This document shows, in pieces, positions 23,083-30,478 of a stretch of DNA of 35,845 bases. This stretch comes from a virus. The notes beneath the pieces were generated by a model, which was not told where the DNA came from, searched no databases, and saw nothing but the letters and a program-made list of their open reading frames with translations. The position numbers and the translations under genes were made by a program. How positions within the stretch are numbered: the stretch's first letter is position 1; each line of letters begins with the position of its first letter. The stretch spans positions 1 through 35,845 of IMG/VR virus record IMGVR_UViG_3300026947_000028; one strand, given 5' to 3'.

Positions 23083-26027
23083 GCGGAGAGTTTGGCTGCA
23101 CCAAATTTCTTGAAACGCGGGCTTTCCATCAACCTACGCATTAACGTGGCTTGATCAATGGCGTAGGTGGCATGGTCCGGCTGGCGGGTCACCACGTTGA
23201 TAAAGCCGCGCCGGAGCGCCATTTCAAAACCGCCCACCAGCACATCGGCATCGTCCGGGCTGCGGCCTTGGTTGTCCTCCTTGTATTTGTCTTTGGGCTG
23301 TATCTGCTTGCGTGTGCCTTTCCACATCCACGGACGGCGGCAGAGTTGCGCGAGCGCGGCGGGTATCAGATCACCACCGCGGAACTGCCGGGCCTGCACC
23401 AGTGAGGCGAAATTGAAGTAGCCTTCCGTGACGAAATTAAAGTATTCATCCTTGGCGGTTTTGCCTGCCTGGAATGGCAGTTCACGGTCTGAGGGTCCGC
23501 CGCCGGGCTCCACCGGCACGCATTCATTGCCCATGATCACCATGAACTCGCGCACGATTTCCGCGCGCATGGAGCCATCGAATCCGAAATTGGAATACGG
23601 CACCTGATGGGCAAGGCAGAACTCCGCGGCCTGCACTGCTATCTGCTGCTCCAAGGTGACAATCTGACCAGGTTGAATCAGCAGCTTGCGGCCTTGCATC
23701 ACGGTTTCCAAGCGTGAAATCCATGCGTCGGTTGCCGTCAGCTTCACATTGAGTGTGATCGTTTGGAACTGCAGGATTGCCTCAAAGATGGAGCCGGGCA
23801 CGAACGCGCCGTCTATGGTTGGCACGCGCGCATTGCCGAAGTGAAAGAGTCCAATCTTGCAAGGGTCACCACCAAAGCCCGGGTCACAGAACACCACGCG
23901 TGTAGGGCGCTGTCCTTCCCAGTAGCCTTCCGTGCCATCATAGCCACCACCGGCCCGCACGCGCTCACGTGTCAGCACAAAGAAGTCTGACATTCCCGAA
24001 GATGGGAAGGATCGGATTTGCTCATAGTATTTGGGACCGTTGAGCCCGTGATCATTCTCGCTTTCCCGGCGCGTTGGTTCGTCCAGAAGGAAGGGGTAGA
24101 TGATGCGCTGCGCGATGATGTTGCTGCAGCGGTGGCCATCGAATCTCCACGTGTGGCTGCTGTAGGCACTGAGCCAGTCAAAGTCCTGCTCGATGTTGAG
24201 TTCGGAAAACTCGCGCCCCTCGGGACGGCACAAGTCGCCTTCCATGCCTTCAATGTTTTTGAAATTGCAGCCGGTGAGGACCAGCAGATTGCGGTTGCCC
24301 TTGATGTTCTCCAACAGATCCAGAAAGGCGCGCGTCGGGAACTGGTTGATTTCATCGCACACCACGATCAGCCAGCCTTCATCGGGATTGGCGGACTTCG
24401 CGCCCTGCAGCTTGCCCACCTTGTCCAGTGTGATGAGTTCCAAAAAACCCGCTTCCTCAGTGCCGGGCCATACGGTGTAACGGTCCTTGCTGGGTTCGTG
24501 TCGGCAGTGAAGCAACCAGTCAATGCCCCTGCTTCCCGCCCGTAGTTCACTCCACTTTGTTCCAAGCCTTCCCCAAACAATCGCGTCCGCGCTTCCCTTG
24601 TAGGGTCCGGAGATGTAGGCACGGCTGAACTCAGGCTGCACTGTGACCAACGCCAAGGGGATGACGGCAAAGAGTTGGGTGTTATGAGTCACTGTGTAAT
24701 CAGCCAACAGGAACCTTCCATCTCCATCCAGCGTCCACCCGCACCAGTCGCCAACCCCCAAATTTTCAACAGTAATTCCTGTGCATCCGTGTTGGCGTCC
24801 GCGTTTTTTGCCACACTTGCTCTTGGTCTTTTTTCTTAATGTTGGGATTTGAGATACATCGCCACAGATTTGAATGCGCCAAAATGGCTTTCCAAAATTT
24901 TTCCCGCCTCTAACATGCTGGCGTTTTCTGGCGCTGCATCTAAATCCGAGCGATGCGCAGAGCCGGAGAATGTCATCCTTCAATCCATCGAGAATTGTAG
25001 CGTATTCAAAATGTGTCTCATTGGCCCACCCGTCGGAGTCAATAAGTCCAGCCAAAAGACGCAGGCGATTCTCTTTGGAGTTTAAAATATAGGAATCAGG
25101 AATCCGCTTTTCCCTGAAAAGTTTTAGATGGGGACTGCCCCTCCTTCCAGTTCTTCCAAGGCTCGCGTAAAGCCTGACGACTCCGGTTCTTTTGTCCACG
25201 CTTCGGGAAATTTTAAATCCGGTTTTAACCCAATAATTACTCCATTCTTTTTCAATTTCCGGTTCAACCGTGACCAGCGAGGGTTTTCCGGTTTCACCAT
25301 CTCCCAGCCAAAGTCCAAAAATCTTAGGATCAATATCCGTTTCTTTTTCAGGATATTCCACGCAAGCGGTGATCTGCTTCAAATGAGTCTTGGCTGACTT
25401 CGATGTTGCCTCATACTCCTTGACCGACATCTCCACTATTTTTCCTTTGTGCTCCGCGCAGGTGTGTTTAAGCACCAAAATATGGTCGTCGTTGCATTCC
25501 CACGGATGGCCTACCTTGGGATGAATCCGCACCATGCGGCTTCTGCCATCGGTTCTCTTGAGCACTTTCCTGGGTAGGCCATCCGGCCCCATCAGTAAGT
25601 CACCTTCAAAAACATCCTTGGCGCGCTTCTCCGATCCATCGGCCATCAAGACCGGGGTATTTGGAGCAAGGCACTTGCCGCCATTCTTATGTCCGATGAA
25701 ATTCACAATCTTGCGCCCCTCCACCATGCGCGTCTGCTCAATCGCCTGAATCATCCGCAGCAGTTCCGGCGTGATGATGTTGCGCGGGAAAAGCTGCCTG
25801 ATGTAGTGGTAGAGGTGGAGGGACCAGCCTTTGAGATAGACCGGCGCGAGCGGGGCGGGGAACTCGACAAGCTCTCCGGCTTGAAGGTGAGCCGGAATGG
25901 TTTCCGGCTTGCGGCTGAACTCTGCTTTCCACTGCCGAAGGATAAGCCTTTCGATTTCGAGCCAAGAGTAGTTCTTGCCTGTGCTCGCGCGGATTGCTTC
26001 AAGATATGCAGGTCCAGAGTCATTCAT
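23079..26027 (-). CDS. terL: Terminase large subunit with in-frame intein
   Basis: The 982-residue precursor is a large terminase split by an intein at residues 119-449. Removing it leaves 651 residues and restores the Walker A loop GHKNGGK|T. Walker B is WLIVVCDEIN (Asp558, Glu559). The C-terminal RNase H-like nuclease has VVFCDPGFGGDPCK (Asp715), FGFDGSMRAE (Asp817) and SPDDADVLVGG (Asp925-928). TerL pumps DNA into the procapsid and cuts genome ends. The ATG at 26027 overlaps the stop of the Dam gene by 8 nt; the stop overlaps the oxidase gene by ATGA. TerL is inactive until the intein is spliced out, since the ATP-binding loop is interrupted. Confidence 0.92.
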   Translation of the reverse strand: MNDSGPAYLEAIRASTGKNYSWLEIERLILRQWKAEFSRKPETIPAHLQAGELVEFPAPLAPVYLKGWSLHLYHYIRQLFPRNIITPELLRMIQAIEQTRMVEGRKIVNFIGHKNGGKCLAPNTPVLMADGSEKRAKDVFEGDLLMGPDGLPRKVLKRTDGRSRMVRIHPKVGHPWECNDDHILVLKHTCAEHKGKIVEMSVKEYEATSKSAKTHLKQITACVEYPEKETDIDPKIFGLWLGDGETGKPSLVTVEPEIEKEWSNYWVKTGFKISRSVDKRTGVVRLYASLGRTGRRGSPHLKLFREKRIPDSYILNSKENRLRLLAGLIDSDGWANETHFEYATILDGLKDDILRLCASLGFRCSARKRQHVRGGKNFGKPFWRIQICGDVSQIPTLRKKTKSKCGKKRGRQHGCTGITVENLGVGDWCGWTLDGDGRFLLADYTVTHNTQLFAVIPLALVTVQPEFSRAYISGPYKGSADAIVWGRLGTKWSELRAGSRGIDWLLHCRHEPSKDRYTVWPGTEEAGFLELITLDKVGKLQGAKSANPDEGWLIVVCDEINQFPTRAFLDLLENIKGNRNLLVLTGCNFKNIEGMEGDLCRPEGREFSELNIEQDFDWLSAYSSHTWRFDGHRCSNIIAQRIIYPFLLDEPTRRESENDHGLNGPKYYEQIRSFPSSGMSDFFVLTRERVRAGGGYDGTEGYWEGQRPTRVVFCDPGFGGDPCKIGLFHFGNARVPTIDGAFVPGSIFEAILQFQTITLNVKLTATDAWISRLETVMQGRKLLIQPGQIVTLEQQIAVQAAEFCLAHQVPYSNFGFDGSMRAEIVREFMVIMGNECVPVEPGGGPSDRELPFQAGKTAKDEYFNFVTEGYFNFASLVQARQFRGGDLIPAALAQLCRRPWMWKGTRKQIQPKDKYKEDNQGRSPDDADVLVGGFEMALRRGFINVVTRQPDHATYAIDQATLMRRLMESPRFKKFGAAKLSA
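24681..25673 (-). mobile_element. LAGLIDADG intein in the terminase P-loop (331 aa)
   Basis: The element starts at Cys119 (CLAPNTPVLMADGSEKRAKDV, block A). Block B is the NDDH region (His182). Two LAGLIDADG helices are present, IFGLWLGDGE (about 237-245) and LLAGLIDSDGW (about 324-334). It ends with GWTLDGDGRFLLADYTVTHN, giving the splicing His448-Asn449 and Thr450 as +1 residue. All splicing residues are present, as are the acidic residues of both endonuclease helices, so it looks active. Inteins often settle in conserved ATP-binding loops because precise loss is needed to restore function. Confidence 0.9.
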
Positions 26028-26529
26028 CAGAAGAATTTAGATTGATAAATTTTCCTGAGATCACGCCATTTTTTACCGCAAAATCTAGTCTCTTAAAAGC
26101 GGTTTCTCCATAGCCAATCAAGCAACTCGGTCCACCGCCGGTGAATTTCGGCTTGCTGCCATCGCGGTTCAAGAATGTCAGCCGTCCTTTCATAAACACG
26201 ATGCAGGATGCTTTCGGCCACACGCTTTCAAAAAATTTTCCCGTCTCCGTGCGCGCGTAAATCAGCACAATCGCATTGTCATGTTCGGCGCACTTCTCAA
26301 GCCACGGTCCTGAATTGTTGTAGGGAGGATTACACCATACCATGCCGCTCCACCGAAGAAGCAGGCCGTTGTCCTGCTCGGTGAAATGACATTCAGCCGT
26401 TGGCCACGGACGCTCTACCGGGGAGCATGGATCAAGATCGAATGGTCCCAGTGCATCGGTGATCCACTTTGGAGTCAGCCACTCGTCTTTTCCGGTGGCT
26501 AGGTTTTCATGGAAGAAAGATTTGCTCAC
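26020..26529 (-). CDS. Dam-type DNA N6-adenine methyltransferase
   Basis: The 169-aa product (GTG at 26529, GTGA overlap with the upstream gene) follows the phage Dam family (PF05869-like). It shows KDEWLTPKWITDAL, then GPFDLDPCSP, FTEQDNGLLLRW and the catalytic motif MVWCNPPYNNSGPW (NPPY at 67-70). IVFMKGRLTFL and GPSCLIGYG follow. It would methylate adenine N6 in phage DNA. Likely roles are protection from host restriction or marking DNA for packaging. It is coupled to the terminase gene downstream. It lacks a clear target-recognition extension, as in other small members. Confidence 0.88.
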   Translation of the reverse strand: MSKSFFHENLATGKDEWLTPKWITDALGPFDLDPCSPVERPWPTAECHFTEQDNGLLLRWSGMVWCNPPYNNSGPWLEKCAEHDNAIVLIYARTETGKFFESVWPKASCIVFMKGRLTFLNRDGSKPKFTGGGPSCLIGYGETAFKRLDFAVKNGVISGKFINLNSSDE

Positions 26530-28253
26530 GCTTGGAATTTGTTGAGATGCGGGAAGTCCGGCAGCGGACTGGGGATGCGGCACTCGCTGCCCAGAAAGTT
26601 CACCAGCTTACTCCACGGATCGCGTTCCTCGCCAGTCTGAAATTCCAGCAGGTGGTGCGGACGGTTGGCTTCCTGAAAGAACGCGCGGATCTGGGCATTG
26701 CGACGATCATACCAGCGCCACCAAATCTCCGGCTCGTAGCGGTGCATTTTGTAGCGCGGCTTCACCCACTTGTTTTCATAGGCCGGATCAAAGTGGCGTT
26801 GATGGCTCAGCTTCCATGCCTGCTTGTTGCGCACCGTCAGGATGAATTTGGCGTGCGGATATTTTGCCGCCAGTTCCCGGTAGAAATCCCCGGTGTTGAA
26901 GGGACCGTCGCTGAAACTGTCATGCTGGCCCACCAGTTCCCAGATGGGTTCCAGATTGCCATGCGTCCAGAGTTCGTGCATGTAGGCGTCAAAGCCGTAG
27001 TTGCGGTAGCCGAGGATTTTCAGCGCCTCACCCAAGCTCGATGTGCCGGTGCGCGGGGCACCGATGACGAACACTTTTTCCACCGGGGTAGGCTGGGGCA
27101 GGGTCCAACTGCAGTGGGGGATGGCGGCGTCATTGAAGGCAGTGGCGCAGGCTGCCTGCCAGTTGGGGTATCCATACTGGCGCGTGGCCACGGTCCGGGC
27201 TTGGGCAGTCATGGTTCGGGTTTCGGCGCTGTGCTGCATGATCCAACGAATCGCCTCCGCGTAGTTGTCGGCGCTTTGGTGCGCGCCTTTGGGGATGAGA
27301 ATGCCGGTGTGCTTGTCAGTCACCAGCTCCGCCACCGCGCCCACGTCGCTGCCCACGATCGGCAAGCCGGACTGCATGGCTTCAAAATACACCAGCGGTA
27401 TGCCTTCATCCAGTGAAGGCAGGCAGAGCACATCGCTGGCGGCGTAGAGCGCGGGCATGTTGCCGGGGTCCGTCGCGCCAAGGAAGCGGAAATTGCCGGC
27501 GAGCCCGGCCTGCTCCACCGCCTTGCGCACGCGCCCGGATTCCGGACCATCACCCGCCACGATGAAGCAGGGATTGCCACCCTGAGCGTGCAGCACTCCT
27601 GCAATGGCCGGGAGCAGCCGCGGCTGTTTCTGGGCTTGCAGGCGCATGGGGAAAAGCACCGTGAACTGGTTCGGGTTGATGGCGAGTTGCTGGCGCACCA
27701 GATGGCGTTGCATCCGCTGTTCCGCCGGGTCCGGCTCGCGCTCAAATCCAAACCACGGCACCGCCTGCAGCTTGTCCACCGGCACGCCCCGGTCGGCGAG
27801 CAGTGTGGAAAGATGGGTCGAGACAGTGAGGATCCTGTGGAACCAGCGGTGCTGTCCCAGCACAAGCTGGCCCGGAAAATCCCACGCCCCCGGCAGTTCC
27901 ATGTGCAGCAGGCAGGTGCAGAGGCAGGCGGGAAGCAGCTCGTAGATCATGCGCGCCGCCGAATACGCTTCATGGCTGTTGTTCACGCAGCACACGCGCG
28001 GCTGCAGGCGGAGAATGACGTCGCGGATGCGGGCGCTGCAGTTGCCCGTCCTCCATGCCGTGCCCAGATCAATAACCTCATCACAGACCGCATCGAATTT
28101 GTGCCGCCAACTGTTCCCGTTGGTGTGCTCGCGCGTGGCCACCACCACCACCCTCCAGCCTTGGGCCTTGAAGAATTTGCACAGGTCCAGTCCGCAGCGG
28201 TCCGCACCACCACTCACCAGCCAGGGCATGAACAGCAGAAAGGTCTTGTTCAT
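26526..28253 (-). CDS. GT4 glycosyltransferase-sulfotransferase fusion
   Basis: Residues 1-385 form a GT-B glycosyltransferase of the GT4 type. There is an N-terminal Gly-rich loop (PWLVSGGADRCGLDLCKFF) and a C-terminal domain with IVAGDGPESGRV, NMPALYAASDVLCLPSLDEGIPLVYFEAM (E283-x7-E291) and GSDVGAVAELV. Residues 392-575 form a sulfotransferase with P-loop VFVIGAPRTGTSSL (about 395-408), FILTVRNKQAW as the likely 3'-phosphate segment and a Trp/Arg/His-rich rest. The fusion suggests one protein adds a sugar and sulfates it. It is coupled to an O-methyltransferase (ATGA) and to Dam (GTGA). The acceptor could be virion glycan, host polysaccharide or a modified base; the sequence does not say. 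Confidence 0.88.
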   Translation of the reverse strand: MNKTFLLFMPWLVSGGADRCGLDLCKFFKAQGWRVVVVATREHTNGNSWRHKFDAVCDEVIDLGTAWRTGNCSARIRDVILRLQPRVCCVNNSHEAYSAARMIYELLPACLCTCLLHMELPGAWDFPGQLVLGQHRWFHRILTVSTHLSTLLADRGVPVDKLQAVPWFGFEREPDPAEQRMQRHLVRQQLAINPNQFTVLFPMRLQAQKQPRLLPAIAGVLHAQGGNPCFIVAGDGPESGRVRKAVEQAGLAGNFRFLGATDPGNMPALYAASDVLCLPSLDEGIPLVYFEAMQSGLPIVGSDVGAVAELVTDKHTGILIPKGAHQSADNYAEAIRWIMQHSAETRTMTAQARTVATRQYGYPNWQAACATAFNDAAIPHCSWTLPQPTPVEKVFVIGAPRTGTSSLGEALKILGYRNYGFDAYMHELWTHGNLEPIWELVGQHDSFSDGPFNTGDFYRELAAKYPHAKFILTVRNKQAWKLSHQRHFDPAYENKWVKPRYKMHRYEPEIWWRWYDRRNAQIRAFFQEANRPHHLLEFQTGEERDPWSKLVNFLGSECRIPSPLPDFPHLNKFQA

Positions 28254-28846
28254 CTCGGGGTGCGTCTGAGGAAAATCGTCCCGGGCCCGGGCTCGGCCGT
28301 GAACATTCCACTGCGCAGCAGGTCATCCACCGCCTGCCTCACCCCTTCACAGCGCACGTTGGGGTAGTCATCGAAAAAGATTCCCCCGCCGTCCATCAGG
28401 CGTGGCACAAAGAAGATCACCGCGGCCTTGGTGGACTGCCAAATATCGGCATCCAGATGCACGAACGCAAAACGGTGCGGAGCCATGACCGTTTGAATCA
28501 TGGCATTTCGGAAATCACCGCGCAGCAGCACGCTGTTGCCACACAGATTGGTGTCCAGCATGGCCCGGACAGCCTCGAATGAAGTGTCCCCAAAATCGCC
28601 GCACTTGTGCCCCTGCTCACCGGCGGCATCATCCTCCGGAATCCCGGCAAAGGTATCCACCGAGAACACAATCTTCTCAGGCAATGCCTGGCAGAGCGCG
28701 AGGCTGGATCCGCCCTTGTAAACCCCAACCTCTGCGACGTGGCCGGGCACATCGACACAAGACAGGGCCGCGGCAATCAGGTGCCGGAGCTTGTGACCCA
28801 TCACCGAATGCGGCTTGGCCAGCGTGAAAATTCCTTCGGCAGTCAC
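28250..28846 (-). CDS. TylF/MycF-type O-methyltransferase
   Basis: The GTG at 28846 overlaps the stop of the upstream 53-aa gene (GTGA) and gives 198 aa; longer frames overlap that gene. The SAM site is VAEVGVYKGGSSLAL (about 38-51), followed by FSVDTFAGIPEDD and FAFVHLDADIW (Asp132, Asp134). IFFDDY (Asp159-160) supplies the metal-binding aspartates of macrocin-type (TylF/MycF) sugar O-methyltransferases. These methylate sugar hydroxyls. Coupling with the glycosyltransferase-sulfotransferase suggests action on the same glycan, for example capping a sugar. Length is short but includes the whole core. Confidence 0.82.
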   Translation of the reverse strand: MTAEGIFTLAKPHSVMGHKLRHLIAAALSCVDVPGHVAEVGVYKGGSSLALCQALPEKIVFSVDTFAGIPEDDAAGEQGHKCGDFGDTSFEAVRAMLDTNLCGNSVLLRGDFRNAMIQTVMAPHRFAFVHLDADIWQSTKAAVIFFVPRLMDGGGIFFDDYPNVRCEGVRQAVDDLLRSGMFTAEPGPGTIFLRRTPR

Positions 28847-29004
28847 AGCGCCAGCAAGCCCTCCGCCACCAGGTAACGCAGTTTCGCCGCCGCCGCCTTC
28901 TTCGCCTGCTCCAAACTGTAGTCCGGATGTTCGGCCATGACTTCCTCCAGCAGCAGGTCGGCAAGCTGCCGGCCAAGCTGCAGAATTTGGGCTTCGGTTT
29001 TCAT
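28843..29004 (-). CDS. Small helical protein (53 aa) at head of modification operon
   Basis: The start at 29004 (MKTEAQILQLGRQL) is preferred over a longer frame that would run through the promoter motif upstream. The product is a continuous amphipathic helix rich in Leu, Ala, Glu and Lys. No motif is recognised; it may regulate or bind a neighbour. The stop overlaps the methyltransferase start (GTGA). Confidence 0.55.
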   Translation of the reverse strand: MKTEAQILQLGRQLADLLLEEVMAEHPDYSLEQAKKAAAAKLRYLVAEGLLAL

Positions 29005-29010
29005 GCGCCG

Positions 29011-29050
29011 ATTCTGCCATGCCGATTCTGCCGCGTCAAACTTTTTTGAC
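29011..29050 (-). promoter_or_regulatory. Operator palindrome and promoter, modification/packaging operon
   Basis: The minus strand has GTCAAAAAAGTTTGAC (29035-29050), a perfect match to GTCAAA-N4-TTTGAC, ending in a TTGACG -35 (29034-29039). After 17 nt comes CAGAAT (29011-29016), and 6 nt later the ATG of the 53-aa gene. The geometry is the same as at 12,996, with palindrome, -35, -10 and a nearly leaderless start. The palindrome overlaps the stop of the HNH gene. Confidence 0.55.
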
Positions 29051-29449
29051 TGCTTCCAACTCCTTTCTGGTCCGCTCAACAGCACGCATGAATTTTTCCG
29101 CCTTCTTCAACTTCCCCTGCCGCACACATTTCTGCACAGCCTTGGTCAAATCCTCCAGCCGGGTCTGCAGCCTGCGCCTCAAAATCCGGGCCGCGGCATC
29201 GGCAACCTCATCGACCACCGGCGCCGGGAACTCCTTGTCATGCTCCTTCTGGTGACACCAGCCACACAGCAACTCAACGTCGGTCAGCTTTTCCCGCCAG
29301 AGTGTCCGGTAATGCCTGTGATGCACCTGCAACCCGGACTTTCTCCCGCACCGTTCACATTTGCCGTTGCGGTCCAGATGAACGGCAATCCGGAAATCCT
29401 GCCAGTGTTCGGAAAGCAGATAGACGGCGTAACTGTTTCGGCTGTTCAT
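29036..29449 (-). CDS. HNH endonuclease-like protein (137 aa)
   Basis: The start at 29449 (MNSRNSYAVYLLSEHW) is favoured. The first 75 residues follow the common HNH pattern: YLLSEHWQDFRIAVHLDRNGKCERCGRKSGLQVHHRHY, then DVELLCGWCHQKEH. The two CxxC knuckles and the HH-x3-Y motif make the metal site. Residues 80-137 are a basic helical tail (RRLQTRLEDLTKAVQKCVRQGKLKK...). Enzymes of this type act in homing or, beside terminases, in packaging-linked DNA cutting. It is the first gene after the 1-kb gap and is not coupled to the next one. Confidence 0.75.
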   Translation of the reverse strand: MNSRNSYAVYLLSEHWQDFRIAVHLDRNGKCERCGRKSGLQVHHRHYRTLWREKLTDVELLCGWCHQKEHDKEFPAPVVDEVADAAARILRRRLQTRLEDLTKAVQKCVRQGKLKKAEKFMRAVERTRKELEAVKKV

Positions 29450-29891
29450 GGTGAACTTCGGGTTGGTGAGACGGTGATGGGTTGCCGTGGAAGATGGTCC
29501 TTGCGGAACCACCCTCTCCATGATGCTTCGGTTTTGGAGCCGACGTCTGACGGGCATCGTGTAGGCTTTGCGTAAAGTAAAATCGCCGGTAAGCGTGGCA
29601 ACGCGGTTTTGGCAGGGAGCCTCAATGTGCAGCGAGACAGATGAACCATCCCAGATCCACCGCGGCGCCCGGAACTCTGGCAGGATTTAAAACCCGCTTC
29701 CAAACGGTCTTGAAGCACTTCGCCCGTGCGCTTTGAATCACACGCGTTTTCGCACCGCTCCCACCAAGTTTCCGGGCGGGTCACCAGGTCTGCCGCTATG
29801 CGTGCATGGCCGGAGGGTTCAGCATGATCGCCCCATGCTGGCAGGGCCAGCACCGTCAGTCACAGCAAACAGGTTCGTGGTTCAAGGACGT

Positions 29892-29927
29892 AAAAAACCC
29901 CGAGCCTTGCTTCACCAAGATTCGGGG
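29892..29927 (-). terminator. Rho-independent terminator (minus strand)
   Basis: On the minus strand CCCCGA pairs with TCGGGG (29922-29927 with 29898-29903). An inner CTTG/CAAG pairs as well. Six T's follow at once (29897-29892). This is a textbook intrinsic terminator, and no coding gene ends just before it. Confidence 0.75.
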
Positions 29928-29988
29928 AGTTCTACCGTTGTCTGCGGCTGTCAGAGGGTGAAGCCACCGACAACGAATTTCTAAAGAT
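29892..29988 (-). ncRNA. Candidate small RNA of about 97 nt
   Basis: A promoter-like TTGACA-17-GAAAAC (30018-30023 and 29995-30000) points to a start near 29988. A strong intrinsic terminator ends the transcript at 29892. Between them CGTTGTC (29969-29975) and GACAACG (29936-29942) form a 7-bp stem. The only short frame from the start (GTG, 20 codons) ends inside the stem. The element resembles no RNA family I know. The predicted 5' end is approximate. Confidence 0.5.
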
Positions 29989-29994
29989 GCCCAC

Positions 29995-30034
29995 GTTTTC
30001 CCATGAGTCCACCAGAATGTCAAAACAATTTGTG
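29995..30034 (-). promoter_or_regulatory. Operator-like palindrome and promoter for the small RNA
   Basis: GTCAAAACAATTTGTG (30019-30034, plus strand) matches 10 of 12 half-site bases of GTCAAA-N4-TTTGAC. On the minus strand its end supplies TTGACA (30018-30023), followed after 17 nt by GAAAAC (29995-30000). The layout repeats that of the protein-gene promoters with the same motif. Confidence 0.4.
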
Positions 30035-30053
30035 AAAAAAACGAAAGGCACTG

Positions 30054-30123
30054 GTCGCAAGGGTGAGACTGGAACTCACGGACGCCCCTCATGCCAACGT
30101 GTGGCACCCCAGGCCAATGCGAC
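30054..30123. ncRNA. Three-helix structured RNA element, tRNA-like remnant possible
   Basis: GTCGCA (30054-30059) pairs with TGCGAC (30118-30123) to close two hairpins. These are GTGAG/CTCAC with a 7-nt loop (30063-30079) and TGCCA/TGGCA with a 5-nt loop (30092-30106). On the minus strand the first hairpin reads like a T-arm (loop TTCCAGT) followed by TTGCGACCA. Position 57 and the missing normal D and anticodon arms speak against a working tRNA. T7 follows about 13 nt later on the minus strand. The strand is uncertain. Confidence 0.25.
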
Positions 30124-30192
30124 AGTCAAAGATGAAAGCCGTGCTGCTGTAGCTCGGTCCATGCCACCAGCATCAACCATCCGTGGGCCTGA

Positions 30193-30208
30193 GTCAAGTT
30201 TCTTTGAC
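30193..30208 (-). promoter_or_regulatory. Operator-like palindrome
   Basis: Minus-strand GTCAAAGAAACTTGAC matches 11 of 12 half-site bases of the GTCAAA-N4-TTTGAC motif. It supplies TTGACT as a possible -35, but no good -10 follows. It lies upstream of the structured element at 30054-30123. Confidence 0.4.
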
Positions 30209-30478
30209 CGGGCGGCAGGTTCCCGGAAGGCGGGCGGAGAGGGGCGGGAGTCACATTGCACGATACCCGCTGCCCGAGCCCGGGCACCCCCGGCCCCCAC
30301 CCCCGGTCCAGCCCGTTCCGTGAGGCTCCAGACCCCCACCCCTCGCTTCTCATAACTTTATACAATCACCGTAGTATAAAATAGATCACCGTTCATTCTC
30401 AACGACTTAGAACCAAACGCCAAGTAATTGGAAAGCGAGCTGCCTAGATGAGACTGGCGAGCATTGAACCTGAGCCAC

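Larger units (their letters stand above)
29450..30478. other. 1-kb gap without convincing genes
   Basis: Reading frames here (such as a 135-aa minus frame at 29446-29853 and a 122-aa plus frame at 29987-30355) lack the composition of proteins. The gap contains a probable small RNA with terminator (29892-30034), a structured element (30054-30123) and an operator-like palindrome (30193-30208). It also has an AT-rich block with a paired octamer ATCACCGT at 30365-30372 and 30385-30392. From 29558 to 29890 I see nothing. Confidence 0.7.

Noticed and set aside
29446-29853. Minus-strand frame of 135 codons ending in ATGA with the HNH gene
   Set aside because: The overlap copies the operon pattern, but the product is Arg/Cys/Ser/Pro-rich with no domain, and a quarter of starts would show ATGA by chance.
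29987-30355. Plus-strand frame of 122 codons in the 1-kb gap
   Set aside because: It runs over the structured RNA and operator copies and has random-looking Arg/Pro/Ser composition.
30420-30478. tRNA-like T-loop sequence near the small-terminase stop codon
   Set aside because: The bases around TTCAATG do not form a 5-bp T-stem and no acceptor stem is present.
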